Positions 46,205 to 57,764 are shown, counted from the stretch's first letter. The stretch: DNA of 64,000 nucleotides from Hyperoodon ampullatus (GCA_949752795.1 OX457070.1:29683088-29747087), one strand, 5' to 3'. A program made the numbers and translations. Notes: a model not told the origin generated them from the letters alone.

Positions 46205-46443
46205 TTCTTTCTTTTTTTTTTTTTTTACTTAAATGACCTCATATCCTATTTTTTTTGAATTTTATTTATTTATTTTTTATACAGCAGGTTCTTATTAGTT
46301 ATCTATTTTATACATATTAGTGTATATATGTCGTCAATCCCAATCTCCCAATTCATCCCACCACCACCTTCCCCGCCCATTTCCCCCCTGGTGTCTATAC
46401 ATTTGTTCTCTACATGTGCCTCTGTTTCTGCCTTGCGAACTGG
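46205..46443 (-). mobile_element. whale/ruminant-type L1 3' end with probable 3' transduction, antisense
   Basis: On the minus strand: L1 3' UTR, a first A run, about 22 bp of non-L1 sequence (TAGGATATGAGGTCATTTAA), then a second poly(A). TSD of 15 bp with one mismatch: AGGAACAAGTTTTCT (46190-46204) and AGGAACAATTTTTCT (46444-46458). It lies about 200 bp upstream of the AAK1 exon. Confidence 0.85.
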
Positions 46444-46626
46444 AGGAACAATTTTTCTGACTTGCTACCCAATCCCACATGTGATACCTTTGAGTCCCCA
46501 GAATCTTAAGAATGCTTTCTATGCCAGGCCAGCCCTAGGCCTAGCTGATGATGACATCAGTACCATTAACAGTGACATCAGCAAACTACAGCCACCATGG
46601 TCATTTGATTGACTTTTTAAACATGA

Positions 46627-46956
<330 letters not shown>

Positions 46957-47069
46957 TAGCTAGAGAGTTGAGGAGAAAGGAGCATAGTGAGAGAACCGAC
47001 CAATTTTCAGGTCAGAGAAATAGTTTGAGGCATTGGGAAAAATTTACTTAACAACTTGGTTCCCAGAAT

Positions 47070-47250
47070 TAACTATGGAGATCCTAGCTTCCCAACGAAC
47101 CTCCTCTTTCCATCTTATCATCTATCAGCTACCAGTCCTAGCTTTCAACCCTCTCAAGCCCTTCAGCATTCCGTGAACATATCCTTCCATACCTTTATAT
47201 TTCGTACACATAGTTCTTTCCCCCGGAATGCTTTTCCCTTTTTTTTTTGC
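47070..47250 (+). repeat. possible L2 fragment, sense
   Basis: CCATACCTTTATATTTCGTA and CCCCCGGAATGCTTTTCCCT resemble the L2 'tgcctggaatgc' segment. Weak. Confidence 0.4.
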
Positions 47251-47264
47251 CTAGAGACTGCTTA

Positions 47265-47770
47265 CTCATACATACTCTGTGATCCCATTTATAAAAGTCT
47301 AAGAACAAGCAAAAGTGATCTGTGGTAATAGAGATCAGAAAGTAGTCATCTGGGTGTGGAAAATTCACTAGAAAGGGGTATGTGGGAACTTCCTAGGCCA
47401 TGGAAATTGTTCTGTATCTTGTTTTGGGTAGTGGTTATGGCTACACCATTGTCTGAACTCAGTTGGACACCTTAAGATCTGTGCATTTTATTATATATTA
47501 ATTATATCTCACATCTTAAAAACTTAATGAGTTTTCAAGATTTAGGTTCATATTGTGTTTAAAGAAAGAGACCCTATCTGTTAGATACATGATGAAATAT
47601 TTGTGGATGAAATAATATGATTTCTTGAAATTAAACGAGTGGATTTAGAAGAGAAACAAGATTGGCGATGAGTTGATTACTGTACGCGCAGGGTGATGGA
47701 TATGTGGGAGTTTGTGGGAGTTGTCTCTTTCTGTATCTTCTATTTGACATTATACATTTAAGAAATTTGG
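47265..47770 (+). repeat. L1M-type LINE 3' end, sense
   Basis: ACTCTGTGATCCCATTTATA, GGAACTTCCTAGGCCATGGA, CTGTATCTTGTTTTGGGTAG, GGACACCTTAAGATCTGTGC follow an old L1 3' UTR. The continuation to 47770 is weaker. Confidence 0.75.
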
Positions 47771-47859
47771 ATAGTCTTTGTGTTTCCACAGTACTTTTAT
47801 TTATGCCAACTATATTGCTTACCTTGCTATTTTATAAGTAATGCTGCCTTTAGAAAGTA

Positions 47860-47950
47860 AGTTATTTAAAATCAGAAACTTTGTATTCCAGTACACTGCC
47901 TGACATAGAGTAAATACTTAAACTTTGGATGAAATGAATGTATGAATAAT
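47860..47950 (+). repeat. L2/MIR 3' tail, sense
   Basis: ACACTGCCTGACATAGAGTA and GATGAAATGAATGTATGAAT match the common L2 3' tail. Confidence 0.5.
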
Positions 47951-48025
47951 GGTCATAGCAGATGCAGATGTTCACCTAGAGGTGATGACTCCTTTGTGCC
48001 CTACATTTTAATACTCTTGATTTTT

Positions 48026-48145
48026 TAAAAATTTTATTTTATTTATTTATACAGTAGGTTCATATTAGTTATCTATTTTATACATATTAGCTTATATATA
48101 TGTCAATCCCAATCTCCCAATTCATCCCCCTCCCCGCCCCCGCTT
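48026..48145 (-). mobile_element. whale/ruminant-type L1, extreme 5' truncation, antisense
   Basis: TTTATACAGTAGGTTCATAT, TTAGTTATCTATTTTATACA, TGTCAATCCCAATCTCCCAA match the 3' UTR seen at 46270-46350. Only about 120 bp. Confidence 0.88.
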
Positions 48146-48489
48146 ACCTAGTGCTCCTGCTAAGAGCAGAGAGAGGCCCAAAAAATGGTGAGGGTGGCAT
48201 TGTAGGGATTCCACCAGGCTTTGCTTGCCCTGGTGGGGTTGCCCTTTCAGTGGCTACTTAGAGTAACAAGTTGTACAACTCACGACTTTAGAGAGCCTGG
48301 TACTTTGTAGATTCCAGAAGGCTGCAACTATTTGGGAAGGAACTGTTGGTAGAAATGTGTTGCTGTCATCATTGTAAAACGGACAAAAAACCCCCAAGGC
48401 TTATATACATACAGTCAGGGCCACGTGGACTGTCTGCAAGGCACCAACAGGACGTCCTCCCTCTCCCCTGCCACTCAGCTGCAAACAGC

Positions 48490-48790
48490 TGTGCTCACTG
48501 TATTTCCCTTCCTCCACCCAGTGTTTTCTTCGGGATGCTATTCCTCCTTCTCCTCCCACCTTGCCTCTTCCTTGCTCAGCTCTCACACTGCATTTGCTCT
48601 CTTTGCTTCTGCTCTTTCCTCTGCCTGGAATGCCTTTCGCATTCATTTTCTGGTGTTAGAAGAGTAAATCCCACTCTTTAACTTTCTCCCACTCATTCAG
48701 AAACGTTTTTGGAGGGCTTTCTTTGTGCTGGGCAGGTGCTGGAGTAAAGGAGCTAAGAAGATGCGGGCCCCTTTGGAGCTCACAAATTAA
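48490..48790. repeat. L2 fragments (sense, then antisense)
   Basis: 48490-48665 includes CCTCTGCCTGGAATGCCTTT (sense L2). 48695-48790 includes CTTTGTGCTGGGCAGGTGCT and GGAGCTCACAAATTAATGGA (antisense L2). Confidence 0.55.
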
Positions 48791-49509
48791 TGGACCTGAT
48801 TAGGAATTAAATTACATGATTCGAGTTCTGGCCCAGCCATGTATTAGCTGCGAGAGTTTTGTTTTTTCAAAACTTAAATACCCAAATGGTTGAACTAACC
48901 TTATTACAAAAAACATCAAGCAATTCCCTGAGGGGGCCTCCTATGCCATTGCAAGGTCCCAGAGGCCACCACTTTTAGTGGATTCATTTGATATATTTCT
49001 AAATAGCAGGCTGATATTGCTAATTCTTTTTTCCCCCTCCATTTTAGGCGTTACCTATTATGGAAAGTAAAAAGTTAACTCTCTTTCATCCCCTGCATGC
49101 CCTCCACTCTAAATACTTGCATTATTCTCATCTCCCATTCTGCCACAATAGCAGTAAGTTTGGCAATATGTTAGTTATATTAGTATTCGTTTTTACATCA
49201 TTATGTAAGAAAACGTTATTTTTGCTAAATCTTCTAGGTGGACTCTGATTATTATTCCTTTCTTACATAATTCTCTTTTCACTGGAATTAATAATCATCT
49301 TGTCTTTTAGGTTTTTTAAATCTTGGTTTTCTGTGTACTTTTGTGCAACTTAATTTCAAACTCTCCCCAAGTTATTTAAATCATTTAAAAAATACTTTTG
49401 AACACAGTTAATATTCTGTCTGTTTTATCTTCTTGAAGAGATCTCTCTCAGTCTTTGGACTTGATAGAATATAGGTTGGTTGCTCTCTAGGCCTCATTTA
49501 CTTCTTATC
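48791..49509. other. unique AT-rich sequence
   Basis: Nothing recognised. Confidence 0.4.
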
Positions 49510-50219
49510 GTGGAATTTTCTAGCTATTCTCTTTGCTTCTCTTTCTCGTTAGATTTGTTGACTCCTCTTTTTGCTCTGCTTTCTCCTTTTGGTGGAACTT
49601 GTCCTCCAGGAGCTTCCTGATGTGCGGTAGGTAAATTTTTGAGAACTTGCAGGTCTGGAAATGTCTTCGTTTTACACTCACACATGTGATAGTTTGCATA
49701 TAAAATTCTGGACTGGAAATCATTTCATTAGATACGTGAAAGCATTGCTGTACTGTATTTTAGCTTTCATTGTTGAGCTTTGGGAAGTCCGAAGTCATTC
49801 TAATACCTGGTCCTTTGGCTGCGACCCATTTTTTCTCCCCAGAAATTTATAAATTCTTCTTTGTTTACAGTGTTATGAAATTTGTTGATGTATACCTTGG
49901 TGTGTGCATTTCTTATTTATTTTAGTTGTTTGGTGGTCTCATTTAATCTAGAAACTCATATCCTTATGTGGGGGAAATTTTAGTTTGTCTCATTTGATGA
50001 TTTCCTTTTCTGTCTTCCTTCACTATCAGTATTTGGATGTTAGTTATCCTGAACTGATTTTCTAATTTTTTGTTTTCTTCCTTTTTTTTTTCATGTCTTT
50101 GTCTTTTCCCTCTACATTCCAGCAGATTTTCTCAGCTTTATATTCAACCATCCTGTTGAATTTTTTATATACCAGGTTAATTTCTAAGATCTTCTTGTTG
50201 GTTTTGTTTTGTTTTGTTT
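49510..50219 (-). repeat. possible diverged L1-related sequence, antisense
   Basis: AATGTCTTCGTTTTACACTC, TGATAGTTTGCATATAAAAT and TGTATACCTTGGTGTGTGCA resemble an old antisense L1 segment commonly next to ORF2. Family uncertain. Confidence 0.4.
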
Positions 50220-51290
50220 TGGATTTTGAGGAAATCCAGTTTATTAGTTTTTCCTTTTGTGAATTGTGTTTTTGGTGTCATTTCTAAGAACTCTTTGCCT
50301 AGCTCTCCATTCCAAAGATTTTCTCTTATTTTTTTTCTTTCTGTAAGTTTTACATTTTGCATTTAAGTCTGTGACCCATTTTGAGTTAACTTTATATAAG
50401 GCATGAGACTTAGGTTGAAGAACATTTTGTTTCTTGTGGGTGTCCACTTGTTGAAAAGGCTATCTTTCCTCCGTTGAATATTTTTGTCAAAAATCAGTTG
50501 GGCCTGTTTGTGACGGTTGATCTCCAGACCTTTCTCTATTCTGTTCTGTCGCATTAATCTATGTGTCTTTCCCTCTACCAACACCACACAGCCTTGATTA
50601 CTGTAGCTTTATAATGTCTTGAAATCAGGCTGGTTCCTCCTACTTCTTTTTTTCCCAAAATTGTTTTTTTTAACTATTCTAGTTCTTTTGTCTTTTCATA
50701 TAAATTTTAGAATAATCTTATCTATATCTACAGAATATCTTGCTATAATTTTGGTAGGAATTTCATTAAACTGTTATGTCAATTTGGGGAGAAATGGCCT
50801 CTTTTCTCTGTTTAATCTTCCAATAAATGAACATGGCGCCTCTCTCCATTTATTTACATCTTTGATTTCTTTCGTCAGCATTGTGTAGTTTTCAGCATAA
50901 TGGCCTTGTACATGTTCTTAGATTTATACCTAGGTTTTTGTTTTTGTTTTGAGTGATTATAAATGGTATTGGGTAATTAATTTTGGTGCCCATATTTTTA
51001 TTGCTGGGATGTAGAAAATCAATTGATTTTTCTGTGTTTATTTTGTACCTTATAACTTTGCTGACCTTGTTTACTAGTTCTGGGAATTTTTTTCTCGATT
51101 CTTTAGGATGTTCTGTATAGACCACCATGTCATGTGCAAATAGAGGCAGTTTTATTTTTTCCTTTCTCATCTGTTTCCCTTTAACTTCCTTCTCTAACGT
51201 GATTGCACTTCTCCCTCACTTAATTATTTATTCAATCATTTATTTATATCACTGTGGACTTATGCATATTAATTTTGTCCTTTTTTCCCC
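50220..51290 (-). mobile_element. L1M ORF2 fragment, antisense
   Basis: TGACCCATTTTGAGTTAACT, GTCCACTTGTTGAAAAGGCT, CACACAGCCTTGATTACTGT, GAGAAATGGCCTCTTTTCTC. A minus-strand stretch 50892-51170 reads KIKLPLFAHDMVVYTEHPKE, the ORF2 reverse-transcriptase block in which an FADD-type motif has decayed to FAHD. Confidence 0.85.
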
Positions 51291-51329
51291 CCCTTTAACC
51301 TATTTGCTATCTTTGGTTCATACTGGGTA

Positions 51330-52490
51330 ATTCCTATTGTTTTATCTTTCAGTTCACTGGTTCTTTCCTTTGTCCCTTCCATTCTGCTGATGAGCCCATC
51401 CATTGTCTTTTTACTTCTGTTATTGTATTTTCAGTTCAAAAATTTCCATTTGGTTCTTCTTTAGGTTTTCTGGGTTTTTGATGACACTTCCTGTTTCTTT
51501 GCTGAGGCTTTCTATTTGTTCATTTATTTCAAGCATCACCATAATTGCTGGTTTAAGCATTTTTTGTCACGACTGCTTTAAAATCATAGCTGGATGATTC
51601 TGTCTTTTCGGTCATCTTCATTTTGGCGTCTATCGATTGCTGGGTTTTTTTCCATGTAGTTTGAGTTCTTCCTAGTTCTTGGTCTGACGAACTACATCAA
51701 CCCTTTCAGATTGTGTTATAGATTCTGGATCTTATGTAAATCTTCTGTTTTAACTGGTTTCTGCTCTGGCAGGGGATTGATGGGTTTGGGGAGTGCCCTC
51801 TTGTTACTGCTAGGTGGGGATAGAAGTTCAGGTTTCCATAGGGCCTCTGTTTTTACCCCAGAAGGTGAAAGTTCACCTTCTCATTATTACTGGATTAGGG
51901 TGAAAATTCCAGTTCCCCGTTAGGCTTCCACTGATCCTTCCCTGGCTGGGTAGTAGGGGTGCCTTGCTACTGCTCCCCACATGGCTTCAGTTGACACCAT
52001 GGTGGTGGGAGTTGGCCTTGTTACCACTTGGTGGTTGTGGAAGTCTTGACTCGCCACTTGACCTCCTCTCACGGCACCTCAGAAATGAAGGTCTTGACTC
52101 CCTACTCAGCCGTCTCTGACATTCCCCACCCTGAAGGGTAAGTTGGAGTGGTTTGTCGCAGACTCATGAGAATGGAAGTCTAGGCTCTCCACTTGGCCTT
52201 TGCTGCCATGACTGGGGCGGAGCTGCAGGTTTTTTCTGTGGTTTTTGGCTGGAATGGAGCAGTTATTTTCTATGGGTTCTGTCTTACTGGATTGCTCCTT
52301 TTCTGGGTCTGACTGGAGACAGCAGGCTTTCATTGGGCTTTTTTGTGTTTTTGTCTGCACCCATTGGTGTTTTCAGTTTGCTGGCTTCTTCAGTTTTTGG
52401 TCTGGGAAGCATGAGGCAAAAAGAAAACCCAGACAGCTCACCACCATGTTGTTCCTTGGGTCCCAAAGTTCCTAGCCAGTCTGCCTTCTT
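51330..52490 (-). repeat. old L1-associated sequence with degenerate internal tandem repeats
   Basis: 51360-51500 (TTCAGTTCAAAAATTTCCAT) is typical of an old LINE. From 51770 to 52230, imperfect units share a GGAAGTCTTGACTC / CACTTGGCCT / TGACACC pattern, with recurring GAAGGT, CTCCCCAC and ACTCAGCC blocks. It looks like a decayed minisatellite of the kind in L1M 5' regions. Confidence 0.5.
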
Positions 52491-52745
52491 CTGCTCACAC
52501 TTCAGATACTCATTATTATGTCTGTTTTATATATAATGTACAAAGTATTCAGATGTACTTAGCAGGAGGAATAGGGAAAAGTACATCTACTTCATCTTCC
52601 CAGAAGCAGAAGTTTTCTGTTTATGCCTTTTAAAAAATAAACACTTTACATCATTTAGTAAGGCTCTTGAAGGAAGCAGAGATAAATGCATGTATTCAAC
52701 TTACTTTTTATGAACAATTTGCTACTATTTTTAATCAGAAGTCCC
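52491..52745. other. unique intronic sequence
   Basis: Nothing recognised. Confidence 0.4.
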
Positions 52746-52756
52746 TGTGCAATGTT

Positions 52757-52759
<3 letters not shown>

Positions 52760-52789
<30 letters not shown>

Positions 52790-52871
52790 TGTTTTGCGGT
52801 ACGCAGGCCTCTCACTGTTGTGGCCTCTCCCGTTGCGGAGCACAGGCTCCGGACGCGCAGGCTCAGCGGCT
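52760..52871 (-). mobile_element. CHR-2-type SINE, 5'-truncated, antisense
   Basis: T/GTTTT-rich tail, then GCGGTACGCAGGCCTCTCAC, stopping at GCTCAGCGGC, so the tRNA-like head with the A and B boxes is missing. 14-bp perfect TSD TGTGCAATGTTTTT at 52746-52759 and 52872-52885 shows that the truncation happened at insertion. Confidence 0.96.
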
Positions 52872-52885
52872 TGTGCAATGTTTTT

Positions 52886-53539
52886 AACCCGTGCTAGGCT
52901 CAGACTTCTGTCAAATAGAGGCCATAACCCCAGCCATAACTCTCAGCGATTGTAAGAGTTATGTGTATATAATGCATATTATTTGAATTTGCTTGAAAAA
53001 ACATTGGCAGGATGAGAGAGAGAAAGAGGAAAGGTAGAAGAGGAGAAGGGGAAGAAAGAGGGAGGGTTCCCTATAGGGGATGAGGACTGGAGTTGAAAAT
53101 ACTTGTCTACTATGTTTTGCTTTTTGAATGTTAATATGTTACTTATTTTTTTAAATTAAATTTTAAGCTGTTTTATAGTCACTTAGATGAGTGAGCAGGG
53201 ATCCAAAGAGACTTCAGGTTGAGTAGGAACAAGCCATGTCCTATCAACATCATGTCCTCTCTTGGGCAGGTTTGTGGATAGGGAGCTCAGGGGAGTGCCA
53301 TAGATCCAGTGACTGTGGACTGTAGATCCAGTGACTATGGACTGTGTCATTTGGGTAAGGGCACTCACCAGAGATCTGTGAGCAAGATGGAGAGTCTAGG
53401 CTGGATGCTAGGTGTAATCGCTACTGTTTATAATGGTTTCTGATCAGTGATTTGCTATTAATTTGGAGGGAACTTTCTAAGAAAAAAGCACTGCCGCTTA
53501 CTGTTAACTTTATGTTATTTTACATTTAATAAACAACTT
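52886..53539. other. unique sequence with purine tract and 22-bp tandem duplication
   Basis: 53010-53065 is an almost pure GA tract. TAGATCCAGTGACTGTGGAC-type 22-bp units lie at 53301-53322 and 53323-53344 with one mismatch. Confidence 0.6.
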
Positions 53540-54260
53540 GGTTAAAGAAATAGAAGACACATTTATCTCTTATGTGCCTAATATAAAGTTGGAAGATATA
53601 ACAACTGCACTGGATGATAGAATCAGGATCCAAAATGATCCTTAAAATTAGAGCAATGGACTGATTCTAATGACATGAAATAGCAAGGTAAGGTCACATG
53701 CTTGGACTTTTATTTTCTTCTAATCAACTTTACAAGCACAGTTCTGGGAAGGTAGAGATTAAATGCAGCACAAGTAGAAAAAGACTTAAGCATTTTAGTG
53801 GTCAGTTAACTTGATATGAGTGTGTAGTATGATGTGGCTGCCAAAAGAAAAAAGAATGTAATTTTTAGCTGAATTAATAGAAGGTGATAGTGCTGGTCTA
53901 CTCTGCAGGAGTCAGACCAGGCCTGGAGTATTTCATTCATTTTCTTGGGCCATTCTTAGAAAAAGGACATCGACAAAGCAAAGCGTTTAAATGTGGGAGC
54001 AACCAAAATGGTGGTGTGACTAAAAACCATGTCAAAGAAAGTGGGTATGTTTAACCTAGAGGAGAAAAAACTTAGAGTCTAAATAATAATATTTCAATTG
54101 TTTGGAAAGTGAAAAAATAGACTAGGCTTATTTTTTTCTGAAGAGGGCAGTCTAGAATCAGGAGGTGGAAGTTTTTAGCTGGATGTAAAGGAGATCAACA
54201 GAAAGGGCTGCCTGCAGATGGGCTGAGGGCCCAAGGAAATGACATTAATCTAAGCAAACT
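53540..54260 (+). repeat. CR1/L3-type LINE relic, sense
   Basis: CTGGATGATAGAATCAGGAT, GACTGATTCTAATGACATGA, TATGATGTGGCTGCCAAAAG, GGAGTCAGACCAGGCCTGGA, GTATTTCATTCATTTTCTTG, GGGAGCAACCAAAATGGTGG, GGGTATGTTTAACCTAGAGG and AGTTTTTAGCTGGATGTAAA follow, in order, the reverse-transcriptase C-terminal end of mammalian L3/CR1. About 0.7 kb, which is long for this very old family. Confidence 0.85.
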
Positions 54261-54384
54261 TCTTGTCAAAAGGCTATAGCAGGGACTCATGCATGGGCTG
54301 CCTGGCTGCTCTAGATCAGTGCTACTCAAAGGATCTTGTTTTCTTTTTCTTTTTCCCCCTTGTGTGTTTGCTTATGTTATTTTT

Positions 54385-55265
54385 CCCCCAGCTTGTCATA
54401 CTACTTTTCTTCATAAATTGAGATAAGATTCATCCTTTTAAATATAAATATAATTTAAACATAATTCAGTGATTTTTTTATTCACAAAGGTCATTCACCC
54501 ATCATCGTTTATCAAATTCCAGAATATTTCTTTCATCACCCCAAAATGAAACCTCACACCCATTAGCAGTCACTCCCCCTTCTCCCTTGCCCCAGTCCCT
54601 GGCAACCATTAATCTGCTTTCTGTTGCCTATTCTGGACATTTCTTATAAATGGCTCATACAGTAAGCTCTTGTGTCTGACATCTTTCACTTAGCATAATA
54701 TTTTCAAGGTTTATCCATGTTGTAGCATGTATGAGTACTGATTCCTTTTCATGGCTGCATAATGTTCCATTGTCAGGATATACCGCATTTTGTTTATCCT
54801 GATGGACATTTGGGTTTTTTTTTTCACACTTTGGCTATTATGAATAATGCTGTTATAGACATCTGTGTACAAGCTTTTGTGAACATAATGTTTCATTTCT
54901 CTTGGATATATATTTAGGGGTGAAATTGCAAGGTAAGATGGTAACTCTACTTTTTGAGAAAATGCCGAACTATTTTCTATAGAAGCTGCACTATTTACAT
55001 TCCTACCAGCAGTGTATGAAGGTTCCAATCTCTGTATACTTGCTGACGTTTTTTATTGTTTCTTTTTTTGATTATAGCCATTCCAGTGGTTATGAAGTGA
55101 TAATCTCATTATGGTTTTGATTTGCATTTTCCTGGTGATTAATGGTGTTGAGCATCTTTCCATGTGTTTATCATATGCTCTTTGGAAAAATGTCTATTTG
55201 ATCCTTTGCCAATTTTTACATTGGGTTGTCTTTTTATTGAGTTTTAAGAGTTCTTTATATAGACT
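54385..55265 (-). mobile_element. L1M LINE 3' end, antisense
   Basis: CTGGCAACCATTAATCTGCT, TGGACATTTCTTATAAATGG, GTTTATCCATGTTGTAGCAT, TTTACATTCCTACCAGCAGT, TCTCATTATGGTTTTGATTT. It continues after the SINE to about 55660. Confidence 0.88.
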
Positions 55266-55280
55266 GGACACTGGATTCTT

Positions 55281-55403
55281 TTTTTTTTTTTTGGCCATGC
55301 CATGTGGCTTGTGGGATTTTGGTTCCCCGACCAGGGATTGAACCCATGCCCCCTGCAGTGGAAGCATGGAACCCTAACCACTGGACCTCCAGGGAATTCC
55401 CAT
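55281..55403 (-). mobile_element. short tRNA-derived SINE (CHR/Bov-tA-like) nested in L1M, antisense
   Basis: T tract, GGCCATGCCATGTGGCTTGT, CCGACCAGGGATTGAACCCA, ending CCAGGGAATTCC. 15-bp TSD with one mismatch: GGACACTGGATTCTT (55266-55280) and GGATACTGGATTCTT (55404-55418). Same short structure as the 23797 copy. Confidence 0.94.
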
Positions 55404-55418
55404 GGATACTGGATTCTT

Positions 55419-55660
55419 ACCAGATATATGATTTGCAGATCATTCTTTGCAGTTTCTTTTCACTTTCTTGATAGTGTCCTTTGAAGCACAAAAGTTTTTA
55501 ATTTTGATGAAGTGAAGTTTGTCTATTTTTTCTTTGACTGCTTGTGCTTTAGGTGTCATATCTAAGAACCATTGCCTAATCCAACATCATGAAGATTTGC
55601 ATATGTATTTTCTTTGAGGAGTTTTTAGATTTGTGGTCCATTTTTGTTACTGAACTCAAG
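55419..55660 (-). mobile_element. L1M LINE, antisense, continuation
   Basis: TACCAGATATATGATTTGCA, TTTTAATTTTGATGAAGTGA, TAAGAACCATTGCCTAATCC continue the host L1. Confidence 0.85.
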
Positions 55661-55814
55661 TTCAGCTGCTCACTGCTCAAAAGCCAATAATCAAGAAGCA
55701 AGTGTGAATAGAAAGGGAAGGTGCTTTAATCTGAAAAAGCCAGCAATCTGGGGAGAAGGTAGACTCATATCCCGAGAGTGACTCCGAAGATTCTGCTCAG
55801 CCATGAGAGTTTTT

Positions 55815-56147
55815 TTTTTTTTTTTGGCTGCATTGGGCCTTTGTTGCTGAGCACGGGCTTTCTCTTGTTGCAGTGAGCGGGGGCTACTCTTCATTGCGGT
55901 GCATGGGATTCTCATTGCGGTGGCTTCTCTTGTTGCGGAGCATGGGCTCTAGGCACGTGGGCTTCAGTAGTTGCAGCACACAGCCTCAGTAGTTGTGGCT
56001 CACGGGCTCTAGAGCACAGGCTCAGAAGTTGTGGCGCACGGGCTTAGTTGCTCCGCAGTATGTGGGCTCTTCCCGGTCCAGGGCTCGAACCTGTGTCCCC
56101 TGCACTGGCAGGTGGATTCTTAACCACTGTGCCACCAGGGAAGTCCC
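55815..56147 (-). mobile_element. CHR SINE, long form, antisense
   Basis: T tract then TTGGCTGCATTGGGCCTTTG, ending GTGCCACCAGGGAAGTCCC. 13-bp TSD with one mismatch: CATGAGAGTTTTT (55802-55814) and CATGAGGGTTTTT (56148-56160). Confidence 0.95.
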
Positions 56148-56160
56148 CATGAGGGTTTTT

Positions 56161-56627
56161 AAAGAGAAAATGGTGAGGGGAAGAATCTCAGTTAATCATC
56201 AAGGCAGGAGGTTGGGTTCTGCATCATTCTCCATTGCATGCAGGCTGGCTGACTCTCTCTTCAGATGTTATCTTGCCCATATGATCTGCCTGCAGGATTG
56301 CTAAGGGGACTGTTGCGGGTAAAGAGCTGGTCATTCTTTACTTAATTCTTCATTCTTACTTCTTTTTATCTAGGAAAAGAATCAACAGCTTAATTAGGTT
56401 CTTTCAAGGTTGGAGGGGAACAGAAATGGGCAAACAGGAAAGGGGCAAAAGAGCTGCTTTCAAATCCCCACTGTCTAACATCATTCCATTTCTATGGGAT
56501 TAGGGGTGAAGGTCTATCTTCTGTAATTTCTTCATGCTGACATAGGGTGTCGGAGTGGAAGATGTCAACATGGGTCTGTAGCATCTCTTTGCTGACAATT
56601 TTAGTTGGCCACTTATAGGCAGAACAA
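56161..56627. other. unique intronic sequence
   Basis: Nothing recognised. Confidence 0.45.
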
Positions 56628-56636
56628 GCTACAATT

Positions 56637-56845
56637 TTTTTTTTTTTTTTTTGCCGTATGCGGTCCTCTCACTGCTGTGGCCTCTCCCGTTGCGGAGCAC
56701 AGGCTCCAGACGCGCAGGCTCAGCGGCCATGGCTCACGGACCTAGCCGCTCTGCGGCATGTGGGATCCTCCCAGACCGGGGCACAAACCCGCGTCCCCTG
56801 CATCGGTAGGCGGACTCTCAACCACTGCGACACCAGGGAAGCCCC
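56637..56845 (-). mobile_element. CHR-2-type SINE, antisense
   Basis: T tract, TGCCGTATGCGGTCCTCTCA, ending GACACCAGGGAAGCCCC. Short TSD GCTACAATT at 56628-56636 and 56846-56854. Confidence 0.95.
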
Positions 56846-57134
56846 GCTACAATTATTTTGATGCCCACAGAGATATAGGTTATTATGAGCAGTAATGTTA
56901 ATCCCATCTCTTTGAGGCCAGTTCTCAGAAGTGTGCTAGCCACAGATTCAGTACTGCTCAAGATGGCACAGCTTATGTCATGGCTACAGTCTGGTTATCA
57001 TGCAGTTAGCTTTGTTCCTCTGGTGGCAGTTGTAGTATCTGTAAACAACTCAGGAATGTGCATCAAGACACTGACTCTGTGACTCTGTTGTCCTAATCAT
57101 TAACTGCTCAGTTTTGTAGTTGGTGGGCCCTACA

Positions 57135-57233
57135 GGGTTCTGCTCGGTTCCATTTTGAGTTAATTTCAGTTTGTGATGTGAGGTAGGAATCCAACTTCAT
57201 TCTTTTGCATATAGATATCCAGTTGTTCCAGCA

Positions 57234-57264
<31 letters not shown>

Positions 57265-57560
57265 CTTTTTTTTTGTGGTACGTGGGCCTCTCACTGTTGT
57301 GGCCTCTCCCGTTGCGGAGCACAGGCTCCGGACGCACAGGCTCAATGGCCATGGCTCACGGGCCCAGCAGCTCCATGGCATGTGGGATCTTCCCGGACCG
57401 GGGCACGAACCCGTGTCCCCTGCATCGGCAGGCGGACTCTCAACCACTGCACCGCCAGGGAAGCCCCCAGCACCATTTTTTGAAAAGACTCTTCTCTTCC
57501 TCATTGAATTGTCTTGGCACCGTTGTCAAAAATCAATTGGCTATAAATGTATAGGTGCTA
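57135..57560 (-). mobile_element. L1 fragment, antisense, split by SINE
   Basis: GGTTCCATTTTGAGTTAATT, AACTTCATTCTTTTGCATAT, then after the SINE TGAAAAGACTCTTCTCTTCC and ATTGAATTGTCTTGGCACCG are the reverse complement of L1 ORF2. Confidence 0.85.
57242..57466 (-). mobile_element. CHR-2-type SINE nested in L1, antisense
   Basis: Long T tract, TGTGGTACGTGGGCCTCTCA, ending CACCGCCAGGGAAGCCC. 14-bp perfect TSD CCAGCACCATTTTT at 57228-57241 and 57467-57480. Confidence 0.96.
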
Positions 57561-57764
57561 CACTAAAGGTCTTGTGCCAGAATGTAAGTCAATGAACTAC
57601 TTCCCTCGTAGGTAAAGTCTCACTAGGAAAAGGAAAAAGTCATCTTAGTGACCTGATTGATTTACATCCTGGAGTAAGCTCCTTATCTCCTTGTGGACTG
57701 GCTTCTACCTAGAAAATGTTTGTGGAACACATTTTGAGTAGCACTCCTTTAGATCGTTGGTGCT

